Source of the DNA: an uncultured Oscillochloris sp.
GTDB lineage: Bacteria; Chloroflexota; Chloroflexia; Chloroflexales; Chloroflexaceae
Length of the DNA stretch: 11,915 bases
Direction: 5' to 3'
NCBI GenBank assembly: GCA_903877345.1
Contig: CAIRDL010000595.1
Span: 1 to 11,915 of the forward strand
Both the position numbers and the translations under genes were made by a program. Shown here piece by piece: positions 6,707-11,915 of the stretch. The notes under the pieces are model-generated. The model was not told where the DNA came from and did not search any database. It saw nothing but the letters and a program-made list of their open reading frames with translations. How positions within the stretch are numbered: position 1 is the first letter of the stretch; the number at the start of each line of letters is the position of its first letter.

Positions 6707-8485
6707 TTGGCTCAGGATGAACAGCAGCCCGAGCGCCCCCAGGGAGGCCGGATCAGCCGCGATACGCTTCTCCTGATTGGTGCCCTCACCTTCTTTATCA
6801 TCGCTGTCGCGCTGACGTTTGTCTTTACGCCGGGCTCCGGCCCTGGCGAGATGCTTGACAGTACGCCCAGCGCCGAGGTGGCGACTAGCCCCGGAACCGC
6901 TCAGCCCCACTCCTCCGTTGTTGCCCCAACGCTTCAGATTACGGCGGATGCCTCCTATCCTGCCCCTGCCCCTATCTTTTCCCCAAGCCCAACGACTATC
7001 ACGGCTCCCGTTAGCAGCACCGTTGCGACCACGACCACCTTGGTTGGTCTGCCGGTGCCGACTGGCGATGTGAGTCTTGAGCCTACACTGACGAGGACGC
7101 AACTTGCCGGAGGCATTACGCCCACGCCGATGACGACGCAACTCGCCGGAGGCATTACACCTACGCTGACGATAAGGCCGCCCGCCGGTGGGACGCAGCC
7201 CACCTTGCCTGCTATCGGCCCCCCCACCAAGGTGCCCTATCCCGGCCCCGTTGGTGATGGCACGCCGCCGACGCAGCCCACCTTGAACCTAACGGTCGTA
7301 ACACCGACGCGGGTGCCGCTCCCTGTTGCGACACCGACCATTGTCCCTCCGCCGCCCGTGTTGCCCACGGTCATCCGAACAGTACCCACGCCGCTACCAC
7401 TCTTGTCACCCTCGCCAACCGTAGATTTGGCGCTCGACCCCACCGCCACCGCTGAGGCGACTGAGCCTACGCCGACTGAAGGGCCGCCGCCCCCGCCGCC
7501 TGTGGAGGTGTTGCGCGGCAATGTACGCTGGACAACCGGCCAAAGTCCGATCACGCTGCACCGCGATGTCCAGATCATTCCCGGTGCCGAGTTGACCATC
7601 GAGCCTGGCGTTGAGGTGCGGCTTGACCCCGGCGTTGCGATCTATGTGGACGGCGGACGCTTGCTCGCGATGGGCTTGCCTGGGCAGCCAGTACGCTTGG
7701 TGGGGGCGACTGGAGCACGTTGGGGTGGCCTCTTTGGCCGACCCGGCAGCTTCGTTGTGCTTGAACAGACGGTGCTGCAAGGGGGCGGGGCTAGCGGTAC
7801 CGTACTTGCGGTTGATGAAGGGACGCTGATCGTGCGCGGGAGCCGCTTCAACGACAATGGTGGGGCCATCGTGCTCACGAACACCAAGGTTGAACTGCGC
7901 GACAGCGAAATTGCTGGCAATGACATGCCGTTCGGCCCCGCCTTTGAGGCCAGTTATAGCCGTGGCAATGCCGTCACCATGAGTGGCAATCGCTTCGGCG
8001 GCAATCGGCTTGGCGACGGCACGCCCCAGGTGCGCCTCAGCAATAGCAGCACCTTCGAGACACTCAGTTTGACCGTGGAGGGCAATCTGATCCGTGGCGG
8101 TGGGCCAAACCTTCAACTCAGTACGAACGGCCCCCTGACGGGCAGCATCCTCTGCAATAATCTCGTTGGCGACGGGATGGGCTTCGGCCTCCGCAGTCAG
8201 ACGCTGCAAACGAGGGCGAACGGTATGCCCCTGATGGCGTTGCGCATTGAACAGAATCGCATTGATGAGCACCTGCCGCCCCTTATTCCAGTCTACTTGC
8301 GCTATGGCCTTGGGCGTGGCGCGACCAGTGAGATTCTGCTTGATATGCGGAATAACTGGTGGGGTGAGGCGACTGGCCCCTATGAGCCGGACACGAATCC
8401 ACTTGGGCGGGGCGATTCGGTGGGGAATAACATCATCTTCGCGTCTTGGCTGACTGCGCCCCCGGCTTGCGCTCCGGTACAGTAA
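6707..8485 (+). CDS. Membrane-anchored surface protein: Pro/Thr-rich stalk plus right-handed beta-helix
   Basis: The protein has 592 residues from the TTG at 6707, preferred because GGAGG (6694-6698) lies eight bases upstream; the in-frame ATG at 6689 lacks a ribosome site and would overlap it. Order: a short charged cytoplasmic tail, one membrane helix (about 21-41, LLLIGALTFFIIAVALTFVF), a stalk of about 225 residues very rich in Pro, Thr, Ala and Ser (about 45-265, ending in a run of six prolines), then a globular part from about 268 (VEVLRGNVRWTTGQSPI) to the end. The globular part has turn-and-strand periodicity typical of parallel beta-helix (PbH1) proteins, for example TIEPGVEVRLDPGVAIYVDG, IVRGSRFNDNGGAIVLTNTK and VELRDSEIAGND. 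It ends in NNWWGEATGPYEP-NPLGRGDSV (about 549-574), a motif I know from the C-terminal turns of such proteins. It is probably displayed outside the cell. Polysaccharide binding or lyase activity is possible for the fold, but no catalytic residues are evident. It converges on the coiled-coil gene with a 64-base gap in which I see no clear terminator. Confidence 0.85.
   Translation: MAQDEQQPERPQGGRISRDTLLLIGALTFFIIAVALTFVFTPGSGPGEMLDSTPSAEVATSPGTAQPHSSVVAPTLQITADASYPAPAPIFSPSPTTITAPVSSTVATTTTLVGLPVPTGDVSLEPTLTRTQLAGGITPTPMTTQLAGGITPTLTIRPPAGGTQPTLPAIGPPTKVPYPGPVGDGTPPTQPTLNLTVVTPTRVPLPVATPTIVPPPPVLPTVIRTVPTPLPLLSPSPTVDLALDPTATAEATEPTPTEGPPPPPPVEVLRGNVRWTTGQSPITLHRDVQIIPGAELTIEPGVEVRLDPGVAIYVDGGRLLAMGLPGQPVRLVGATGARWGGLFGRPGSFVVLEQTVLQGGGASGTVLAVDEGTLIVRGSRFNDNGGAIVLTNTKVELRDSEIAGNDMPFGPAFEASYSRGNAVTMSGNRFGGNRLGDGTPQVRLSNSSTFETLSLTVEGNLIRGGGPNLQLSTNGPLTGSILCNNLVGDGMGFGLRSQTLQTRANGMPLMALRIEQNRIDEHLPPLIPVYLRYGLGRGATSEILLDMRNNWWGEATGPYEPDTNPLGRGDSVGNNIIFASWLTAPPACAPVQ
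7089..7169. repeat. Tandem duplication inside the stalk of the beta-helix protein
   Basis: Two adjacent units, about 7089-7130 and 7131-7169, encode TRTQLAGGITPTPM and TTQLAGGITPTL. They differ by a three-base gap and a few third-position changes. A weaker third relative (RPPAGGTQPTL) follows. The length change is in frame, so the stalk can grow or shrink without breaking the protein. Confidence 0.75.
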
Positions 8486-8549
8486 AGCCGCACCAGGCTG
8501 ACTGACCGGCCCGCACAGCGACGGGGGTGTTCGTTCAGTTTCTGTATCC

Positions 8550-9185
8550 CTACTCGCTACTACTACCGGCGTGCCCACGTAGCGTCGCGAGGTTGCTCTC
8601 GCGCTCGTTGAGCGAACGGCGCAACCGCCATTGAAGCGTAGCAATATCGTCGGAGATTGTGTGCAGATGCAGCATCTCCTGCTCAAGTTCTTCGAGTAGC
8701 ACCCGCGCTTGGAGGCCGACCGAGGTGTTGGTACGCTCAGCCGAGAGCGACCCGACCCGCTCCTGGATTGCGGCGAGCAGACCCATCAGATTGGCCCACG
8801 CCTCATTGTCCTGCACCTGGGCGCTCCGCTGGACACGAGTGCGGGTGTCGAGCCAACTCTGGATCTGGTACTGCATCGTGCCGATCCGCTCCTCGATCAG
8901 GCGCAAGGCCGCCGGATCGTCCCCTGGCCCCAAGGCTTTCTGCCCCGCCACACCAACAATCTGCTGAAGTTGGTCTTGCAGGAAGGCGATTGAGGTGCTG
9001 AGTTGCGTCTGGCGTTTGGTCACCGTCTCCTGTTCGTTGAGCATGTCGAGCAGCATGTCGCGCAGATCATCTGCCTCGCGAGTACTCCGCAGCGCCTGTT
9101 GGTGCAACAGGTGGGGTACAAACCAGAGCAGCAGCGCAAGCAGTGTGATGACGGCGATCCCGAGAGCGACGAAGAGAGCGGCCAT
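8550..9185 (-). CDS. Membrane-anchored coiled-coil protein, function unknown
   Basis: This 211-residue protein has one N-terminal membrane helix (about 2-24, ALFVALGIAVITLLALLLWF) and a long, almost wholly helical remainder with heptad-like spacing, probably coiled coil: about 27-78 (READDLRDMLLDMLNEQETV, TKRQTQLSTSIAFLQDQLQQ), a short loop at GPGDDP (87-92), then about 93-200 (LRLIEERIGTMQYQIQSWLD, LLEELEQEMLHLHTI, LQWRLRRSLNERESN). There is no enzyme motif. The tail GHAGSSSE is polar. A structural or division/envelope scaffold role is possible but unproven. ATG 9185 is chosen because GGAGG (9192-9196) lies six bases upstream and the membrane helix starts at once. The frame is open to 9476, but that extension is a low-complexity Pro/Arg-rich reading of non-coding DNA. 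A TACACT box on the minus strand (9216-9211) could be its -10. Confidence 0.78.
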   Translation of the reverse strand: MAALFVALGIAVITLLALLLWFVPHLLHQQALRSTREADDLRDMLLDMLNEQETVTKRQTQLSTSIAFLQDQLQQIVGVAGQKALGPGDDPAALRLIEERIGTMQYQIQSWLDTRTRVQRSAQVQDNEAWANLMGLLAAIQERVGSLSAERTNTSVGLQARVLLEELEQEMLHLHTISDDIATLQWRLRRSLNERESNLATLRGHAGSSSE

Positions 9186-9210
9186 ACGATGCCTCCTATT
9201 CCCTGATCTC

Positions 9211-9240
9211 AGTGTAGAACTTAGGGGCGGAAGGCATCTA
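9211..9240 (-). promoter_or_regulatory. Weak promoter candidate for the coiled-coil gene
   Basis: On the minus strand TACACT (9216-9211) could serve as a -10, with TAGATG (9240-9235) as a poor -35 at 18 bases. The hexamer TACACT is the same as in the two other promoter candidates of this window, but the upstream TGG is missing. Confidence 0.25.
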
Positions 9241-9290
9241 GGGATGGGGATGACAGGTGGGTTACTGATCTGAGGGGGATGGGGGATGGG
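9232..9290 (+). other. G-run tract in a divergent intergenic region
   Basis: Six runs of three to five G lie within 9241-9290, including GGGGGATGGGGGATGGG (9274-9290). Only three of them are close together; the other loops are 9 and 12 bases, so a canonical four-run quadruplex is not met strictly. It lies between the start of the coiled-coil gene and cofD. No gene is seen in 9186-9482. Confidence 0.4.
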
Positions 9291-9302
9291 AAAGAGCAAG
9301 CT

Positions 9303-9341
9303 ATAGCAATCCTCTTGGAACCGTAAAGAGGATTGTGCTAT
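9303..9341. repeat. Hairpin upstream of cofD
   Basis: ATAGCAATCCTCTT (9303-9316) pairs over 14 bases with 9326-9341 apart from a two-base bulge, with a loop of nine bases. It sits between divergent genes and has no T-tract, so it is not an obvious terminator. It could be an operator, a leader structure or a small dispersed repeat. Confidence 0.6.
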
Positions 9342-9482
9342 CCGTGGATCATTCCTAACGACCCGGTCACGCCCCCTGAAAGGTGTCATTAGCGCGTGTG
9401 GTAGCATGGCCCCAGGCTTGGCGCACGCTGCGCCCCGGCGACCATCACCCCGCCGGTCTGCTCTTGCCAGAGTCACCCAGAT

Positions 9483-10406
9483 ATGGTTGTCGTTTTAGCT
9501 GGTGGCGTAGGTGCCGCAAAGTTCATTGAGGGGGTCGTCCAAGTCGTCCCGCCCGCGCAACTTACCGCTATCGTCAACACGGGCGACGATTTTGTGCTGC
9601 ACGGGCTACAGATTGCGCCTGACCTCGACATCGTGACCTGTACGCTGGCGGATCTGATTGACCGGCAACAGGGTTGGGGTATCGCTGGGGACACAACTAA
9701 CTGCATGGAATGGCTGGTGCGCCTTGGGGGGCCGAGTTGGTTCAAGTTGGGCGACCGCGACCTCGCCATTCATCTGCGGCGCACGGCTATGCGCCAAGCT
9801 GGACACACGCTCAGTGACATCGCTGACCACTTCCGCCAAGTGTTCGGCGTGGCGGTGCATATTTTGCCCATGAGTGATGATCCTGCGCCGACGCACATTC
9901 TGACGGCTGCGGGCGAGGTGCATTTTGAGACGTATTTCGTTGAGCGTCACGCCCAAGATGACGTGTACGGGGTGCGGTTGCACGCGGCTGGCCCCGCCCG
10001 TCCTGCCCCCGGCGTCCTCGCAGCCATCGCCGCCGCCGAGGTTGTCTTGGTCGCCCCCAGCAACCCCATCGTGAGCATTGGCCCCATTCTGGCGCTGCCG
10101 GGTGTGCGCGAGGCGCTGAAGAGCACGACGGCGCGGGTGGTGGCCGTGAGTCCGATTGTCGGCGGCGTAGCGCTGAAGGGGCCAGCCGTGCCGCTGTTGC
10201 GTGCGACCGGCCACGAAGTCTCGGCCCTTGGCGTCGCCCGTGCTTACGCCGACTTCCTTGACGGGATGGTGATTGACCAAGTTGACGCCGCCCTCGCCCC
10301 CGCCATCGCCGCCTTGGGCCTGCGCGTTGCCGTCACCGACACAATTATGCGCGGCCCCGGCGAGAAGGCGCACCTCGCGACCACCGCCCTCGCCTTAGCC
10401 CGCTGA
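9483..10406 (+). CDS. cofD: 2-phospho-L-lactate transferase CofD (FbiA family)
   Basis: CofD joins the phospho-acid moiety from the GDP-activated intermediate made by CofC to the hydroxyl of Fo, releasing GMP and giving F420-0 or dehydro-F420-0. It is a cytosolic, Mg-dependent enzyme. The 307-residue protein has the family hallmarks: VVLAGGVGAAKF at the N-terminus (Gly7, 8, 10), VNTGDDFVLHGLQIAPDLDI (32-50, with Asp35 and Asp36), VTCTLADLID, and SNPIVSIGPIL (193-203), the loop that binds the activated substrate. Length is normal. ATG 9483 begins exactly at the conserved strand. No good Shine-Dalgarno precedes it, so initiation may be leaderless or weak. cofC follows after 10 bases, so the two are surely one operon. 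The Fo synthase (cofG/cofH) and glutamate ligase (cofE/fbiB) genes are not in the window. Confidence 0.95.
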   Translation: MVVVLAGGVGAAKFIEGVVQVVPPAQLTAIVNTGDDFVLHGLQIAPDLDIVTCTLADLIDRQQGWGIAGDTTNCMEWLVRLGGPSWFKLGDRDLAIHLRRTAMRQAGHTLSDIADHFRQVFGVAVHILPMSDDPAPTHILTAAGEVHFETYFVERHAQDDVYGVRLHAAGPARPAPGVLAAIAAAEVVLVAPSNPIVSIGPILALPGVREALKSTTARVVAVSPIVGGVALKGPAVPLLRATGHEVSALGVARAYADFLDGMVIDQVDAALAPAIAALGLRVAVTDTIMRGPGEKAHLATTALALAR

Positions 10407-10416
10407 AACACCCCCG

Positions 10417-11040
10417 ATGCTGCTCCATGCCATTGTGCCGGTGAAATCGCTTGCCCAGGCTAAAAGTCGCCTTGCTGGCAGCTTAACCCCCAACGAGCGC
10501 CGCGCCTTGATGATCGAAATGCTGGGGCGCGTCGTGAGTGTGCTGTGCCGCCATGCCACGCCCGTGACGACAACATGGCTGGTCAGCGCAGACCCCGTGG
10601 CGTTACGGTTGGCGACAAGTTGGGGCGCGCAGCCCCTGCACGAACAGGCCAGCGACCTCAACAGTGCTTTGGAGCAAGCCCGGAGTTGCGCCTTCGCGCA
10701 TGGGGCCGAGGCGATTCTCGTCGTGTCTGGCGATGTGCCGCTGATCACGCCCGCCGATGTCGCTGCGCTCGCCGCCCTGTTGGCCCACGATACCGCCGTG
10801 GTGCTCGCCCCTGACGCAGCGGGGCACGGCACCAACGCGCTGGGCCTGCGCCGCACGGCTGCCATCCCGTTCCGCTTCGGCCCCGCAAGCGCCGCGCAGC
10901 ATCTCGCCGAGGCAGTTGCCCGTAGCCTGCTTATTCGCTGGTACCACTCGCCAACCCTCGCGCTTGATGTTGATGACCCCGCGAGTTTGGCGCATTACCG
11001 GGCCTTGGTGCCACCCCCGACCGCCTGGGTTAGCGGGTAA
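10417..11040 (+). CDS. cofC: Phospholactate/phosphoenolpyruvate guanylyltransferase CofC (FbiD family)
   Basis: CofC transfers GMP from GTP to 2-phospho-L-lactate, phosphoenolpyruvate or, in some bacteria, 3-phosphoglycerate. CofD uses the unstable product at once, which fits the 10-base spacing of the genes. The 207-residue protein has a nucleotidyltransferase fold: IVPVKSLAQAKSRLAGSL (6-23, GTP binding), LVVSGDVPLIT (101-111, with the metal-binding Asp106), PDAAGHGTNALGLR (132-145, family GTNAL motif) and the C-terminal LALDVDDPASL (181-191). Which phospho-acid is used cannot be read with confidence. No strong ribosome site precedes ATG 10417, so translation is probably coupled to cofD. The stop TAA (11038-11040) lies inside the outermost bases of the inverted-repeat element that follows. 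Confidence 0.93.
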   Translation: MLLHAIVPVKSLAQAKSRLAGSLTPNERRALMIEMLGRVVSVLCRHATPVTTTWLVSADPVALRLATSWGAQPLHEQASDLNSALEQARSCAFAHGAEAILVVSGDVPLITPADVAALAALLAHDTAVVLAPDAAGHGTNALGLRRTAAIPFRFGPASAAQHLAEAVARSLLIRWYHSPTLALDVDDPASLAHYRALVPPPTAWVSG

Positions 11041-11154
11041 GACAAGCTTTCAGGGGCCAGGTTTCAGGTTTCAGGTCGAGCGCATGAGAATGTCTTGCGT
11101 GTACGCAAACGGTAAAGTAGCCGCGAACCTTGGCTTAGGCGGGGGCCGCATGCC

Positions 11155-11198
11155 CCGAAGGGGGAGAGCCACAAAATTCTGCGTCGCTCCCCCTTCGG
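11155..11198. repeat. Inner hairpin of the palindromic element
   Basis: CCGAAGGGGGAG (11155-11166) and CTCCCCCTTCGG (11187-11198) form a perfect 12-pair stem with a 20-base loop. No T-run follows on either strand, so it is not a standard intrinsic terminator. Confidence 0.75.
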
Positions 11199-11265
11199 TA
11201 CCGTCTAGCGATCTCGGTGCGCCAAAACACCACAGTCGAGGAACACTGCTTCACCATGACCCAAC

Positions 11266-11302
11266 AAAAACTCCCCGCTCGCGCAAGGCGGGCGGGGAGT
11301 TT
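11266..11302 (-). terminator. Intrinsic terminator of the phasin-like gene
   Basis: AAACTCCCCGC (11268-11278) pairs with GCGGGGAGTTT (11292-11302). On the minus strand this GC-rich stem is followed by five T (11270-11266), a standard Rho-independent terminator about 110 bases after the phasin-like stop. On the plus strand only TTT follows, so it could stop cofC transcripts weakly as well. Confidence 0.72.
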
Positions 11303-11414
11303 GGGTACACAAAATACTTAGACAAGGTTCCAGGCTACTTTACAGTCTTGGCTGGCGCACGGCTTCCTGATGCGCTCGACCTGAAACCTGAAACCTAGCC
11401 CCTGAAAGCTGGTC

Positions 11415-11915
11415 TTACCGTTTTGTCTCGACCGTACCGGAGGCAACCTTGACCACCATCTGGCTGAGCTGATTCTGCGCCTCGACGGCGCGTTGGGCGG
11501 CATCTTGCCAAACGGACAGGATCTTCTGGGCCTGGGTCGGATCCCAGTTGAGCGCCAGGGTGCTTGGCTCAGCCTTCTTCAACATCTCGAACCAATTCTC
11601 AGAAAAGCGCACCTGGGTATCGGTCATCGTGCGGGTCACGTCAAGCAACTGGCGGGTCCACTCGACCGCCGTGGCGGGAACGCCGGGGATGGCCGGCATG
11701 CCGGGGAGAACCCCGAGGTTAGGCACGTTGACCGACGAGACGGCTACGCTCTCGGCCCAGAGGCGGGTCAATTCGAGTTGCTGCTCAAGGGCATACCTGA
11801 CGGTGCTACGCCATGTGTCAACCGTCTTTTGCCAAACCTCGGTGCTGGGGGTTGTCGCGCTTGTCTGCACCGAAGAGACCCAACTCTCCCAGACCTTCTG
11901 CTGCGTGCTAGTGAA
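11415..11915 (-). CDS. Phasin-like helical protein, 5' end outside the window
   Basis: The minus frame is open from the window end (11915) to the TAA at 11415, at least 166 residues. A GTG at 11870 could start translation, but the 15 codons before it (TSTQQKVWESWVSS) continue the same amphipathic, Trp-containing pattern seen after it (VWQKTVDTWRSTV), and no ribosome site is seen, so I take the true start to be upstream. The protein is helical throughout, with a short Pro/Gly-rich hinge (NLGVLPGMPAIPGVP) in the middle and helices such as WTRQLLDVTRTMTDTQVRFS and AQKILSVWQDAAQRAVEAQN. Composition and layout suggest a phasin, a protein that coats polyhydroxyalkanoate granules. There is no phaC or phaR in view, so this remains tentative; a generic coiled-coil protein is the alternative. 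It converges on cofC. Confidence 0.6.
   Translation of the reverse strand, partial: FTSTQQKVWESWVSSVQTSATTPSTEVWQKTVDTWRSTVRYALEQQLELTRLWAESVAVSSVNVPNLGVLPGMPAIPGVPATAVEWTRQLLDVTRTMTDTQVRFSENWFEMLKKAEPSTLALNWDPTQAQKILSVWQDAAQRAVEAQNQLSQMVVKVASGTVETKR

Larger units (their letters stand above)
11036..11419. repeat. Near-palindromic 384-bp element between convergent genes
   Basis: The outer 50 bases (11036-11085) are the inverted copy of 11370-11419 with only two mismatches. The next 26 bases are worn (14 of 26 match) and the following 21 (11112-11132 against 11323-11343) match at 19 of 21. All pairs are collinear without gaps, so the arms are 97 bases long at 81 of 97. The centre (11133-11322) holds two further hairpins, one a likely terminator. 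The outer arms contain three AGGTnnn-type heptads (11059-11079). No transposase gene is inside. Both neighbouring genes end with TAA exactly in the outermost GGTAA of each arm. It could be a MITE-like element or a very large bidirectional terminator. A target duplication is not evident. Confidence 0.85.

Noticed and set aside
6959..7500. Repeat-rich stretch considered as a CRISPR array or satellite
   Set aside because: The repeats are in frame, degenerate and encode a continuous Pro/Thr stalk; there are no uniform repeats with spacers.
7406..8686. A 426-codon open frame on the minus strand
   Set aside because: It is antisense to the beta-helix gene, has no motifs, and runs across the ends of two real genes. 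GC-rich codon bias explains it.
9186..9476. N-terminal extension of the coiled-coil protein to 308 residues
   Set aside because: The extension reads the G-run tract as Pro-rich sequence and lacks a ribosome site, whereas ATG 9185 has GGAGG at six bases and begins a membrane helix.

Overview
The window (11,915 bases, mostly GC-rich) looks like an accessory stretch of a Chloroflexota chromosome, probably a filamentous Chloroflexales relative. The basis is indirect: a cofD-cofC pair for coenzyme F420, a secreted protein built from the 'FWxxNGGLxxFGYPL ... FERxRxExHPE' repeat that I associate with Chloroflexota, a membrane-anchored Pro/Thr-linker plus beta-helix protein, a phasin-like protein, and IS4-, IS630- and IS1182-type remnants of the kind common in those genomes. 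No rRNA, tRNA or CRISPR array was seen.

Layout. 3-1174 is a frameshifted IS4-type transposase, cut by the window edge. 1281-1733 (-) is a small lipoprotein in visibly AT-richer DNA. 1734-2063 has no intact gene but holds a heptad-based inverted repeat, an IS630 transposase scrap and a likely promoter inside that scrap, which drives a bacterial PH-domain gene (2064-2438). On the minus strand follow a CPBP-type membrane protease (4623-3658) and a secreted twin-repeat protein (3570-2470), possibly co-transcribed. 4770-6598 is a decayed IS1182-type element with two in-frame TGA codons and an internal deletion that removes its first catalytic Asp. It is bracketed by a perfect 27-bp inverted repeat and two palindromic repeat units of about 82 bp. 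6707-8485 encodes the beta-helix surface protein and convergent 9185-8550 (-) a membrane-anchored coiled-coil protein. 9186-9482 holds G-runs and a hairpin. 9483-11040 is cofD-cofC. 11036-11419 is a near-palindromic element between convergent cofC and the phasin-like gene (11915-11415, -, 5' end outside the window).

How the genes work together: only cofD-cofC is a clear functional unit. CofC activates a phospho-acid with GTP and CofD joins it to Fo, giving the F420 core. The lipoprotein, twin-repeat protein, beta-helix protein, coiled-coil protein and CPBP protease are all envelope or secreted proteins, but nothing ties them into one pathway. I found no convincing new multi-gene system. The most unusual material is non-coding: two inverted-repeat elements built from three heptads per arm (1824-1886 and 11036-11419), the palindromic repeats around the dead IS1182, and an 11-base promoter-like motif shared by two genes.
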